A stretch of 49,355 nt of DNA from Spirochaetales bacterium (GTDB taxonomy: Bacteria; Spirochaetota; Spirochaetia; SZUA-6; JAFGRV01): assembly GCA_016935735.1 (NCBI GenBank), contig JAFGQK010000026.1, positions 1-49,355 of the forward strand, read 5' to 3'. The notes below the pieces were generated by a model that worked only from the letters and a program-made list of their open reading frames with translations, was not told the origin of the DNA and did no database searches. Of the stretch, positions 7,499 to 17,699 are shown in pieces (the stretch's first letter is position 1; every line of letters begins with the position of its first letter). The translations under genes were made by a program, and so were the position numbers.

Positions 7499-10400
7499 TT
7501 ATTCCCGTTTAAATTTTTTCTTATATATTAATACTTTCTCCCCATCTTTCGATTGAATGGTAACCTCATCTGTGGAATTTATTGTATCAAGAGAATTAGT
7601 CACTTTTAATGTGGGCTTTTCCCCTGAAAACTTATAATTTTTATATTCGGCCTGTTTATGATGGCAGGTCATTTCTTTTATCCACCCTTCGGATGTAAGG
7701 ATGACTAATTTAAGTAGATTATTATCTATGTAATCAATCCGGGCAGAGACATAGATATTATCAAAAAAGTCACCCTCGCCCGTTGTAACATCAGTTTTGA
7801 ACACACGGCGGATATTGCCTGCCTTATCCATTACCGGTATTTCCTTTGGGAAAGAAGAAAGTTGATCGGGATTATAGGTATACTTTTTCCCCCAGGTCCA
7901 GAAATTATTATCCTCGAGAACATTTACTTGTTTCGTATCTTTTTCGATTGATAAAATTAAAGCCTCCTCATTTTCTTTTTCAAAAATAAGCTTCCTGTAT
8001 TCATTTCCCAACAGGCTTACTTCCGGTCTGTCTGCATTTCCGGCCGGTATAATATTGAAATACGGATCGCATATATAAAAAGAAGAAAATCGTTTTCTGT
8101 TACCAAGAGAATTATGATGCATTAATTCAATAATATATTTCTTTCTACCGGAACTGTAAGCTGCCGGTGAATTATGTAACAGGAAAATATTTTCTTTTGT
8201 ATAAAATCCAGCTTCTGGATTGTCGAATGAAAATCCCCTCTGATTAACTGCTTCTTTCACATAACCATGGCTGGTCTTCGATTCTTTCATTGTTTCTGCA
8301 TCAATGGGAATATATGCAGGAAGGTTATTCCCGATAGAATTAATATCCTGTGTATCTATGCCGTTAACTTTGATGTAAGGGGCAATTTCGTTTGTATTAA
8401 TATCTTTCATCCAGACGAGTTTCCCGTCAGAATCATCATTGATATAGTTTGGATTTTTTTCAGCCAATAAATAATATGCCCGCGAATCCAGATTCGCGGA
8501 TTTCCACTCTGCTCGATCACCTTCAAATAATAAAAACTCACCTGTTTTTGTTTCAGGGTTGTACAAAACAGCTTTTTTTTCAAAATGATTCCCATCGTGA
8601 ACTATTTTTTCCCCGAAAAATTCTTTTTCGTAATCGGTAATCAATCTGAAATCAATCCATGACATATTATAGGTTTCGCTGAATTGTTTTTTTCTGTATG
8701 TTGCGACACCAAGCGGCGATTGTATATGCATCAATGAATTATTAAAAAAAAGTTTTTCAGCACATTCGAAAGCAGGTTTAAAATTCCGTACAGGAACTAT
8801 AATGGGCCGGGGATCATGACTGAGAAAAAAAGAATAGATATCCATATCCAGCCGGGGATCTGTTTGTATATATGGTTTCATTGTATTCCATGTTCCCGGT
8901 AAATAATATACTAAAGGAGAATCTGTTTTTATCCAGCCAGAGGAGTCATTTTTAAACACATCGGCATTATCCTGTCCTTCCCGGAATCTGGAAACATATA
9001 ATGCATCATCAGCAGTTGTTTTTATAAACCGGATATATTTTTTTCCTTCATTTACAGGAAAAAAATTATTCTGAATAGAAACATTCTCATTAAGCGAATA
9101 ATGGATATTTTTATTTTCATATGGATATCTTATAATTCCGAAATCAGTAGCGGCGTACATCCCGTCATTGAATATATCCAGATCATATACAGCATCAAAA
9201 GGGAAAACACCTGTTGTTAAATCATTCAATGCGAATTCCTTATACGTGTCTGCATTTGTAAAGGAGATGGTAATAGCATCCTCATTTGAAGATTCCGGGG
9301 ATTGATTAACCTTCCATGTCCAGAAAGAAGAAACAATTGCATCTGAATTCAAATCAAATCTCTTAAATATTTTCCCCGGTTCAATTACAACTGTATCCTG
9401 TGCCTTGCCGGAAATAATCCTGTATTTTCTGTTATCCTCACCGATTCCCAGCAATGAACCATCATTTGTTTTTTGTATTTCACGCAGGTGATTATAATTG
9501 AAACCACCCTGCTCCGAAAATGTTAATTCATTCCCGGCTGAATCCGTTACCGAATATAAATGATTTGAATGATCATATTTCCAGAGCCAGCCATTTCGTT
9601 CTTTATCAATAATATCGGTACTTATGATATCAGCAATATGGGATATATCATTATTCTTATCTATTTTACTTAATTCACCACTTGTTTCGATCCTGATATA
9701 AGAATTATCTGTAAGTAAAGCAAGGCCGTATTCGATTCCATTTTCATCTTTTTTCATAAATAGATCTTTGATGGTATTATCATAAATACGTTTTATGTTG
9801 TTATCCTGATCCTGGAGGAATAAACCCTTCTCGTTAAAATAAAATAACTTGCTGCCAATACTGATTCCCCTGATCGCTGTATGATGAGAAAATAATTTTT
9901 CGAAACTGGTTTCATCCAGATCTTTATATAACCCTTTTGCAAGTGAAAGAATATCTTCAAGCGCTGTGTACGGTTTTACTTCTTCTAATTTATCATAATA
10001 TATCGCTATTGGCGGATATGACGGGCTTAAAAGCTGGAATTTTTGATTTCCGGACTCATATACAATCTCTTTTTTATTACCGGGTTTTATCTTTTTTATA
10101 TCCTGGTGAAACTGAAATCCGTTTTGCGGAGAAAAGGATGATGTAAATGTATAAATATCTTTATTATGTTTATAGGCAATATTACAGATATTGTTGGTCA
10201 GTGAAAAATGTACACCAGCAGATCCGGCATCCCTTTTTTTCTCGGTTGTAATGATTTCAATACCATCGCGTTTATTCCCGATATTATAAGGATTGTATAT
10301 ATTATAGACAATGAAAATAATGAAAAAGAATAATACACCAAGACAAATATAAAAAATAACACTGTTCCTGATTTTCCGGATTGTCTGATTATGATCTTCA

Positions 10401-13400
10401 TGAAATTTTCTCATTGCCTTATAAAAATGTCCCGATTTCCTTTCCACTTTCAATAATTGCCCGGATTCCTGTTCTTCTTTCGATTCATTATAAATGATGA
10501 AGGAATAAAAGAGTAATAGCAAAATGGCAATAATAATTCCAATAAAATTCCATCCTGCTATGGCAAGAAGTACAATAAGTATAACCGGTCTCCTGAGTCC
10601 TCCTTTAAATTTATCTTCCCAGTCCTGTTTTGAAAAATCATATGCCAGTACTTTTCCTCCCTGAAATCCGACAATTTCACCCTCGTATAATTTGAATCCG
10701 GTAATACGCTTATCATTAAAATCTTTTTTTGTCCCATCACTGGAAAAAGTAAATAGTTCATTTTTCGCTGCTATAAGGGGAAAATCATCCTGGTGAAAAG
10801 CCACTTTAGATATATCTTTACTATTCCCTATTTGCATTTCATCCCATTCAAAGGTATTCTTATCCAGGTAATGTATTTTATCTTTATCAATAATATAAAA
10901 TCGTGAAACCGAATCAAAGGTTTTAAAATCGTTGCGAAATTGTATTTTTCTGATTCTCATGAGTTCAATGGTCTGTATGGATGAATCCATTTTAATTTTT
11001 TTATTAATCGTATAGTAGTCCTCATAATCCTCCCTTGTCACCAGATAATCATCAATCACCCCGAGAATGGAAACATTTTTTTCCAGTTCAAGCGGTAACG
11101 AGGCATGGAAGCCGTCATCTTTCAGCAATACAGGTTGTATACAGGAGTGATCGCAAACCAGCCAGAAGAGATCCGCATTATTCATGAAAATGTCAAATGA
11201 TTCATTCCATTTTAAATTTAAAAAAGAATTTTCATCCGGGGGGAATTCCTTAAGATATTTATATTCCCTGTTCCATAAAAATAATGACCCTTCTGAACCG
11301 ATAATAATATCTTCTTTCCCATCACTTCCATTTTCATCCGAATACCTGACAAAGGATTTTGCTATTCTTTCTTTACGCTCTTTAATATTATTAAGAAGTG
11401 AACGAGAAACTTTTATTTTTGTCTGCCCGGATTCATTCAGGAGAACCCAGTTTTCATTGGGAGTTGGCAGGACAACACCGGAATTATGGGGAAAAGGCTT
11501 TTCAGTGCATTTTATGCCGGGGGATTCGAACGTAACATTACCTTCTGCAAGCGCATATTTTGATATTGTATTCAGTTTCTTATTCCAGGAAAAAATACTC
11601 TTACTATTCCATGGAATCTGCACAAGTTCACTTTTATATTCTTTACCTTCATGTTTCAACCCACCCGGGTACCATTTAAATGAACCCAACTCATATGCAT
11701 AGATATTATCTTTGTCTGTCATCCACATAAAATTATCATTTCGCACAACAGATGTGAGATGTGAAATATTTTTTGGCCCGGTACCGGGAGGATTTGACTC
11801 AATATAGATTCCCGGATTCCACTGGTACTGATAATTTACCGAATTCAGAAAAGATAACGCCGGAATGCGAACCTTTTTATCATCCTTGTTTTTTATTGTA
11901 TATTCTTTGCTGTTCTTATCATAATCATACCCATTCTCGAGATCATTTGAGGTTTGCAGTACCGGTCCGTATTCCTTCTTCATCGTATCAATAAAATCAG
12001 AGGTGAATTTATCAAATACCCGGGAAAAACTATATACTGCATTATCATGAGTTAAACCGGTAAAAGATTCACCATCACAGCTTATGTACTTGAATGACAA
12101 ACTACTCACTTTATTCCATACATGAGAATGAATATTATAAAACCAGATTTCACCGTCTTTTGTCCGGACAATTATATTATCATCTTCCAGTTTACTTGCC
12201 TGGCAGATTCCGGATAGCAGAGGTCCTTCATGATTAAATCCTATGGGTATACGGGAGACTTCTATTGTTTTCAGATCATTATAATCCGGGATATTGATTT
12301 TACCTATCCCTGCCGGATCCCTGCATAGAAGAGTACAACCTTTATTTTCGGAATTTGCAGAAAGAATTTTATGAACAGTTGTTGTTTTTATCTTATCCGA
12401 AACCACGGATATAATCCGTAATTCACCTGCAATATAAAGCTGTTTGTCAGTTCCAATGACATAATAATTATCCGATCCTTCTATATATTTCCCGAATACT
12501 ATCGGTTCCTTTACCATCTGTATTATGTAATTTGCAGATTCATTATCACGGAACACCAATGCATTATTAATAGCATATACCGTCTTTTCCTTTGTGCCAT
12601 GTGAAAAAATAAATTGCTCATTTCCATTTTGCTGCGAATTCCCGTATATTTCACCAATGGAAAAGGCTTTTTGAACCTCCTGTTCACAATCTTTGTCATT
12701 ATCGAATTTTATTTTATTAATTTGTATAAACGATCTGTCTGCCGGTTCTGAAACAATACCGATATATTCATTGTTAATATTATAATGATCACAATATATA
12801 CTTTTAATAAGCGTGAGGTCCGCTTTCCCGTTTTTACTTCCCGGTTCAGATGAAAAATAAGATAAGGTATTTTTATTATTTCCGCCAATAAGTATATTTT
12901 TCTTCACTCCTTTAATAAAGCTTAATTCATGGACAGGAGTTCCCAAATAGAATTTAAACCATTTCCATTTACGGTTCAGATAATTATAATTTGAAATATA
13001 ACCATTATCAAAAGCGATCCAGTGATCGTCATTTTCCGGATCAATAACAACATCATTAATCGCTGTAAAATGAGATTCCTCGGAACCCGGTTTTTTAATC
13101 GTCCTGTAAATAGTATTTTCCGTTCCCGGTTTATCGATATCAAGAACCGGTTTCCAGCCAATAAGTCCGGAAGGCAAAAACCAGAAACAACAGACAAACC
13201 AAAGGGAAATCAGCAAATTTATTGTTTTTCCCCTGGAATACCGGTTTTGCATAAAATAATTCGGCAATATGAGAAAAAGCAAAAAGAAATAAAGTCCCAG
13301 GGCAAAAGGGGAAGGGATGGAGTATGAGGCGACTTCACATTTCAAATGCCGGAAAAAATTAATATGTGAAAGAAAAGGGAAAAGAATCGACAACCCGGAC

Positions 13401-14950
13401 AATGAAATGAGTTGCAAAGATCTGGTCCGGAAACGGTCTCCTTTGCTTCTTTTTTTACCCTGGTATTTATTTTTCACCTTTCCATCTTCAATTGAATCCT
13501 TATAATTTTCAAGGTACTCCTCATCAGAATCCATGGATAGATATTTATTATATTTCAAATTCGTGATAATAAAGAGGATGAACAGGATTCCTGCTGAAAG
13601 CAGAAGAATAAAAATAATAAAGATATTACCTGGTCCGGTAAGGCTATAACAAACAGACAGGTAACGCGCCGGGAAGGTAAAGACGGAAGTCCTGAATATT
13701 TCGGCAGACAGGAAATACAGAGATATAATGAAAAAAAACAAAGAAAAGAAAGAAACAGAAATTCTTCTTGTTTCTTTATTTCTGCCTGTATAGCCTGCTA
13801 TATTCCGCAAAACAAATATGAAGGTAAAAAGAATCACCATGATAATTGCTGAAAGCGGATTATTTTTTACAGGAGGAATATACTCTTTATATGTATTTGT
13901 TCTATTGATCTGATAATCATCTTTATTATTCTTAAAATCGTTTTTCTTTATTATTCCAATCTCCACGCCATCAGGTTTGTTGTTTAGTATATATGTTCCT
14001 TCCGGTGAAGGGAAAAAAGTTCCATTTCCCAGAGGATTCATTTTCAAAGGCAGACCAGCCGGAAATTGTACATTCTCAGAAAGCGGTAATGGCTCTGAAA
14101 ATAATGAATCATGCTCATCCACCCAGGTAAGGATATCATGATTGCCATTATTAAAAACATCGATTTGTCCCGGAAGGCCTTCCAGTTGAATTGTTTCCCA
14201 CTGATGTTTATCCACTTTATAATAAAAGATATATGGCGATGACTTATGAAACAGATAAACGCGGTTACTCCGGGGAACAAATACGATATCCCGGATATCG
14301 GACCAGTCCTTCAATAATGAACCTTTTACAGGTCTTGTATCAAGAATCATGTTGACTGCTTCTTTCCCGGTTAATCCCAAAAATGTTCTTAAGCTCCCGG
14401 CGCCGGAAAAACAATACATTTTTTTTAACCGGCTTAAATTATCCGGGGATTCACGCTTTACAATAATGTCATTATTCTGTTTTTGTGAAAAAACAGTCTG
14501 GCCGGGATTATATATTTCAGCTAAAAAAATATCTCCCCTGTTACGTTCCAGCTTTGGGGGAATCGCCCAGTCAATTCCCTCTCCAAATGATGAGCATGTA
14601 AAATCATTTTTCCAACAGGTGTTTGAGGGAACATTCCATGTAATCAACTCCCCGGTTTTGTTAAATGTAAAAACATTATCATCCATGAGAGCGTATTGCG
14701 AATTGTCGGAAACTGATAATTCATTTTTATCATATTCTGAAACAGTATCTTCACTGTATATTCCAGCGGATTTTGCGGGGAAATATACAAGAATCAGGAA
14801 AAGCAATGGAAGAAACAACAGTAAAATGGAAAAAATACCGGAAATATGAAATTTATGTTCTCCTTCAAATCCGCCGAAAGGGGATTTGTATTTCAGTTTT
14901 GATTTTTTTTCCGTTTTTTTTATATGTTTTTTAAATTCATCAATCATCAT
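7499..14950 (-). CDS. Giant (2483-residue) multi-pass membrane protein with propeller-like repeats
   Basis: Hydrophobic segments divide the chain. One anchor lies near residues 36-57, a cluster of about six helices near 360-596, one or two near 1450-1490 and one near 1523-1548. Three long segments (about 60-355, 600-1445 and 1550-2480) lie between and after them. These consist of recurring short beta-strand units with Trp/Tyr-Asp pairs, such as VWLSFINGVK-like blades, LAYDFSKQDW, AAKNELFTF and DGSLLGIGEDN. This pattern is typical of beta-propellers (WD/YVTN-like), although individual blades are too divergent to count reliably. The start ATG overlaps the stop of the upstream gene (ATGA) behind GAGGTG. 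As the last gene of the 15-gene operon, containing MoxR and vWA-like genes, it is the likely propeller sensor or assembly platform. No frame disruption is visible. The family was not recognised. Confidence 0.85.
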   Translation of the reverse strand: MMIDEFKKHIKKTEKKSKLKYKSPFGGFEGEHKFHISGIFSILLLFLPLLFLILVYFPAKSAGIYSEDTVSEYDKNELSVSDNSQYALMDDNVFTFNKTGELITWNVPSNTCWKNDFTCSSFGEGIDWAIPPKLERNRGDIFLAEIYNPGQTVFSQKQNNDIIVKRESPDNLSRLKKMYCFSGAGSLRTFLGLTGKEAVNMILDTRPVKGSLLKDWSDIRDIVFVPRSNRVYLFHKSSPYIFYYKVDKHQWETIQLEGLPGQIDVFNNGNHDILTWVDEHDSLFSEPLPLSENVQFPAGLPLKMNPLGNGTFFPSPEGTYILNNKPDGVEIGIIKKNDFKNNKDDYQINRTNTYKEYIPPVKNNPLSAIIMVILFTFIFVLRNIAGYTGRNKETRRISVSFFSLFFFIISLYFLSAEIFRTSVFTFPARYLSVCYSLTGPGNIFIIFILLLSAGILFILFIITNLKYNKYLSMDSDEEYLENYKDSIEDGKVKNKYQGKKRSKGDRFRTRSLQLISLSGLSILFPFLSHINFFRHLKCEVASYSIPSPFALGLYFFLLFLILPNYFMQNRYSRGKTINLLISLWFVCCFWFLPSGLIGWKPVLDIDKPGTENTIYRTIKKPGSEESHFTAINDVVIDPENDDHWIAFDNGYISNYNYLNRKWKWFKFYLGTPVHELSFIKGVKKNILIGGNNKNTLSYFSSEPGSKNGKADLTLIKSIYCDHYNINNEYIGIVSEPADRSFIQINKIKFDNDKDCEQEVQKAFSIGEIYGNSQQNGNEQFIFSHGTKEKTVYAINNALVFRDNESANYIIQMVKEPIVFGKYIEGSDNYYVIGTDKQLYIAGELRIISVVSDKIKTTTVHKILSANSENKGCTLLCRDPAGIGKINIPDYNDLKTIEVSRIPIGFNHEGPLLSGICQASKLEDDNIIVRTKDGEIWFYNIHSHVWNKVSSLSFKYISCDGESFTGLTHDNAVYSFSRVFDKFTSDFIDTMKKEYGPVLQTSNDLENGYDYDKNSKEYTIKNKDDKKVRIPALSFLNSVNYQYQWNPGIYIESNPPGTGPKNISHLTSVVRNDNFMWMTDKDNIYAYELGSFKWYPGGLKHEGKEYKSELVQIPWNSKSIFSWNKKLNTISKYALAEGNVTFESPGIKCTEKPFPHNSGVVLPTPNENWVLLNESGQTKIKVSRSLLNNIKERKERIAKSFVRYSDENGSDGKEDIIIGSEGSLFLWNREYKYLKEFPPDENSFLNLKWNESFDIFMNNADLFWLVCDHSCIQPVLLKDDGFHASLPLELEKNVSILGVIDDYLVTREDYEDYYTINKKIKMDSSIQTIELMRIRKIQFRNDFKTFDSVSRFYIIDKDKIHYLDKNTFEWDEMQIGNSKDISKVAFHQDDFPLIAAKNELFTFSSDGTKKDFNDKRITGFKLYEGEIVGFQGGKVLAYDFSKQDWEDKFKGGLRRPVILIVLLAIAGWNFIGIIIAILLLLFYSFIIYNESKEEQESGQLLKVERKSGHFYKAMRKFHEDHNQTIRKIRNSVIFYICLGVLFFFIIFIVYNIYNPYNIGNKRDGIEIITTEKKRDAGSAGVHFSLTNNICNIAYKHNKDIYTFTSSFSPQNGFQFHQDIKKIKPGNKKEIVYESGNQKFQLLSPSYPPIAIYYDKLEEVKPYTALEDILSLAKGLYKDLDETSFEKLFSHHTAIRGISIGSKLFYFNEKGLFLQDQDNNIKRIYDNTIKDLFMKKDENGIEYGLALLTDNSYIRIETSGELSKIDKNNDISHIADIISTDIIDKERNGWLWKYDHSNHLYSVTDSAGNELTFSEQGGFNYNHLREIQKTNDGSLLGIGEDNRKYRIISGKAQDTVVIEPGKIFKRFDLNSDAIVSSFWTWKVNQSPESSNEDAITISFTNADTYKEFALNDLTTGVFPFDAVYDLDIFNDGMYAATDFGIIRYPYENKNIHYSLNENVSIQNNFFPVNEGKKYIRFIKTTADDALYVSRFREGQDNADVFKNDSSGWIKTDSPLVYYLPGTWNTMKPYIQTDPRLDMDIYSFFLSHDPRPIIVPVRNFKPAFECAEKLFFNNSLMHIQSPLGVATYRKKQFSETYNMSWIDFRLITDYEKEFFGEKIVHDGNHFEKKAVLYNPETKTGEFLLFEGDRAEWKSANLDSRAYYLLAEKNPNYINDDSDGKLVWMKDINTNEIAPYIKVNGIDTQDINSIGNNLPAYIPIDAETMKESKTSHGYVKEAVNQRGFSFDNPEAGFYTKENIFLLHNSPAAYSSGRKKYIIELMHHNSLGNRKRFSSFYICDPYFNIIPAGNADRPEVSLLGNEYRKLIFEKENEEALILSIEKDTKQVNVLEDNNFWTWGKKYTYNPDQLSSFPKEIPVMDKAGNIRRVFKTDVTTGEGDFFDNIYVSARIDYIDNNLLKLVILTSEGWIKEMTCHHKQAEYKNYKFSGEKPTLKVTNSLDTINSTDEVTIQSKDGEKVLIYKKKFKRE

Positions 14951-16539
14951 GTGGTCACCTCGATCTCGCCGACCGAATAAAGAGAAGATTTCATATAATT
15001 GGTGCCGAGTTCCATTATGGAATGAAGCTCGGGATTATCCTCCTGTAACACCGTGTTATGATAAAATTGCAGGCTATAAATCAAATAATGGAATTCATTA
15101 TAATTACAGCCTTTCTGAGGATAATCATATCCTGAAATAAGAGACGAAATTATCTGAGGGACAACATGCGGATTTTGCATTTCATACATCCAGAGGTATA
15201 AAACCAGCCCGGGGAAAACGGGATTGATAGTGATGAAAACCGGTTCCTTATCTTCTATGGTCGATATATTTTTATTATTCCAGAAAGGGGTAAATGCTTT
15301 TGCCGGTTCATTAATTTTCCCCTTTTTCCTGCTCATGTTGTTAAGATCATTTATAGCAGAGTGAATAAACTCCAGGCATTTTATTTTATCTTTATCACGT
15401 TTATGAACAGGATCAGATGGTAAATTCTCCTCCAATTTCATCTTTAAACGCTGCATTGCAATCCCTGTTTTACCTTTTATTCCTTTTATTCCTTCTCTTA
15501 TCTCCCCTGCGAAAAATCCGATATCCTGGTTATCCCCATCATACTCTATGAGTTTCTTTAATAAAGGGAAAAACAGTACCGGGGATATTTCCATTCCCCC
15601 TTTTTTATTTTCTCTTGAATTCCGGATTGTTTCAAATAAACTATACTGGAGTTCAACATACAGGAAAATAGAGCACATCCGCAGAATGATAATCCAAATT
15701 TTTTCAAGGTAGTCATATTTTATAATTTCATTTGTTTCAATATAGGTTTTATCATTACAATAAGATTCCGCTTCCTTCACTGCAAAAAAGATACATTGTT
15801 TAATATAGCCCCATAATTCATTAAAGATACGTTCTTTATTTTTTATGGGAATGATAGCCCTTTTGTCATTAAAAACCTTGCTGATACAGCGGTATTCACT
15901 GGTTTTATTTTCGAATGCCCGGATAAAGAGAATTGAGAGATAGGTAAAATTACACTGTCTGAAATTATGGAAAAATGACCGTGTGGGAAATATAAGTATA
16001 TATATTTCATATAAAGACGTTAATACAAGGCCTTTGCATATTTCCCTGACCCATTCCCTGTTTTTACCAATAAAAAAAATAAGGTAATAAAACAAGAGGG
16101 AAAAAATTACAGGAAATACCGGGAAAATTGAATTCCAGATCATAAAACAGGAAAGCATTGCATAAAGCTGAAAAATAAGCTGTAAAGGCGGATCAATATT
16201 AATAAGTTTAACCGGAAAATACAGGAATGGAAGAATGAATATAAACATAATGAAAAATAATAACGGAATAATAAAAAAGTTTATAATGATATGCAGAAAA
16301 GGATTTTTTTGATAGTAATCCCGGTTCCTTTTTTCCCGTGCATCAATAAAAGCCCGTCTTCCGATAATAACCAGAAAAATACCTAAAGCGATTAATAACC
16401 GGTAGTCCGGTGGGATATAATAAAATGGTTTGAACAGAACCGGTTCGCAGATACTATAAAGGACTATCGAAAATAGAATAAGGGCAAGAAGGAAAAAAAG
16501 TAATAGACGGGAATACCGGTATTTTACCTTTTGCAGCAT
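14947..16539 (-). CDS. Multi-pass membrane protein with cytoplasmic helical domain
   Basis: The 530-residue protein has about five to six membrane helices in the first ~190 residues (for example LLLFFLLALILFSIVLYSI, FFIIPLLFFIMFIFILPFLY). A predominantly helical, charged domain of about 330 residues follows. There is no catalytic motif I recognise. The ATG has GGAGTG upstream, and the gene ends in a 4-nt overlap (ATGA) with the 2483-residue membrane protein. That coupling strongly suggests that the two form a membrane complex in fixed ratio. Function unknown. Confidence 0.85.
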   Translation of the reverse strand: MLQKVKYRYSRLLLFFLLALILFSIVLYSICEPVLFKPFYYIPPDYRLLIALGIFLVIIGRRAFIDAREKRNRDYYQKNPFLHIIINFFIIPLLFFIMFIFILPFLYFPVKLINIDPPLQLIFQLYAMLSCFMIWNSIFPVFPVIFSLLFYYLIFFIGKNREWVREICKGLVLTSLYEIYILIFPTRSFFHNFRQCNFTYLSILFIRAFENKTSEYRCISKVFNDKRAIIPIKNKERIFNELWGYIKQCIFFAVKEAESYCNDKTYIETNEIIKYDYLEKIWIIILRMCSIFLYVELQYSLFETIRNSRENKKGGMEISPVLFFPLLKKLIEYDGDNQDIGFFAGEIREGIKGIKGKTGIAMQRLKMKLEENLPSDPVHKRDKDKIKCLEFIHSAINDLNNMSRKKGKINEPAKAFTPFWNNKNISTIEDKEPVFITINPVFPGLVLYLWMYEMQNPHVVPQIISSLISGYDYPQKGCNYNEFHYLIYSLQFYHNTVLQEDNPELHSIMELGTNYMKSSLYSVGEIEVTT

Positions 16540-16542
16540 TTA

Positions 16543-17403
16543 TCACTCCACAATCAGATTAAATCCGTAGTTTTGAGCAAACAAACGGATTGATTCATAT
16601 TCATGCTTTGTTATATTTCTTCCTATTCCGTAATGTTTCCATAAATGACATACGATAAAGGAATCCATGATGCTTATGGGTGTATTAACAGGAATTATTT
16701 CCTTTAATGCCGAAAGCAGGTTTTCCGCAAGCTCCATTCTCCCGGGAAGAATGAGGATACGGATTAATAAATGCGGCAAACAGGATTCCCTCTTTCCCTT
16801 TTTAAACAGGGGCAGCAGCCTTTTTAAATTATCAAAATAATCCCTTACGCCGATCAATTCATAAGCGATCTCGCTGTCCACCGGTTTTATGCTTATAACA
16901 AAACAATCAAACAATTCATAAATCTGTTCGACAACTTCAAGCAATACGTATCCACTGGTAACATATATAAAACGGCATGCTCTTTTTTTCTCCCGTATAT
17001 TTAAAACAGGTCCGATTATCCAGGGGAGAAAAGGTTCAGGGGTAACAAAGAAAATGGTTCTGATACCCCCGGATATATAATCTGCCAGTTTATTTTCAAG
17101 AGTTCCAGGTGAACAGGGAGTACCATGACCATAAATCGATATACCATAATTGGAGCAAAAAACACAGGAAAGGGGACAATAACTGAAAAAGAATTGTGCC
17201 ACCGGTAAACCTTTCGTCAATATTTCTTCCTCTGAATGCTGATAAATTCCGGTTTCCCCGATCATTATACTGCCACCGGCACCGCAGATTCCTTTTTGCC
17301 CCTTAATCCTGTTTACACGACAGGCATGAGGACAGATAGTGCAGGAAATCATGTTTTGATAGAAAAATTCTGTTACTTTACTTTCGTAACTGTTTCGGAA
17401 CAA
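16543..17403 (-). CDS. Radical SAM protein of the PflX/activase-like type
   Basis: The 286-residue protein has an N-terminal cysteine cluster (CTICPHAC near residues 21-28, GICGAGG near 38) like that of PflX and AmmeMemoRadiSam-type proteins. The radical SAM signature CPLSCVFCSN (CxxxCxxC, residues ~75-84) follows and should bind the [4Fe-4S] cluster and S-adenosylmethionine. The rest fits a partial TIM barrel. The start is TTG at 17403 behind AAGGTGAGG; no ATG with a ribosome site precedes the first cysteines. It overlaps the 105-residue gene by 26 nt. In-operon position suggests it modifies or activates a component of the system; the substrate is unknown. This is unusual company for MoxR/vWA genes. 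Confidence 0.88.
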   Translation of the reverse strand: MFRNSYESKVTEFFYQNMISCTICPHACRVNRIKGQKGICGAGGSIMIGETGIYQHSEEEILTKGLPVAQFFFSYCPLSCVFCSNYGISIYGHGTPCSPGTLENKLADYISGGIRTIFFVTPEPFLPWIIGPVLNIREKKRACRFIYVTSGYVLLEVVEQIYELFDCFVISIKPVDSEIAYELIGVRDYFDNLKRLLPLFKKGKRESCLPHLLIRILILPGRMELAENLLSALKEIIPVNTPISIMDSFIVCHLWKHYGIGRNITKHEYESIRLFAQNYGFNLIVE

Positions 17404-17695
17404 AGAATTTCCTCACCTTCTCTAAAAAACTGTCTTTATATTTGATTAAGTGATTTTTTGTTATATTGATGAACGGATGTAACGGAGATGCGGAGGTAAT
17501 TACCCCCGGAACAGTGTTTGCTGCCCATGAGTTATGCAGTGGACTACTATCTTCTCCCTTCATAGAATAGTAGTTATTTATGTTTGAATCAATCCGCTTT
17601 AATTCATTTAATTGAGTTGCCCTTTCTTTTATTTTAATACTGCCTTCTTTACATTTTTCTTTGCTTTTATCTATGTATTCCTTTAAAACTCCCAT
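17378..17695 (-). CDS. Small 105-residue protein
   Basis: The protein has a charged N-terminal helix (residues 1-38), a polar middle containing Trp and several Ser/Pro, and a basic C-terminus. No family recognised. It begins 4 nt after the 896-residue gene and overlaps the radical SAM gene by 26 nt, so it is embedded in the operon. Being small, non-hydrophobic and directly upstream of a radical SAM gene, it could be that enzyme's partner or substrate; this is a guess from position only. Confidence 0.65.
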   Translation of the reverse strand: MGVLKEYIDKSKEKCKEGSIKIKERATQLNELKRIDSNINNYYSMKGEDSSPLHNSWAANTVPGVITSASPLHPFINITKNHLIKYKDSFLEKVRKFFVPKQLRK

Positions 17696-17699
17696 ATAA

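Noticed and set aside
16543-17403. Pyruvate formate-lyase activating enzyme
   Set aside because: No formate-lyase gene is near and the cysteine pattern fits the broader PflX-like group; a specific substrate is not supported.
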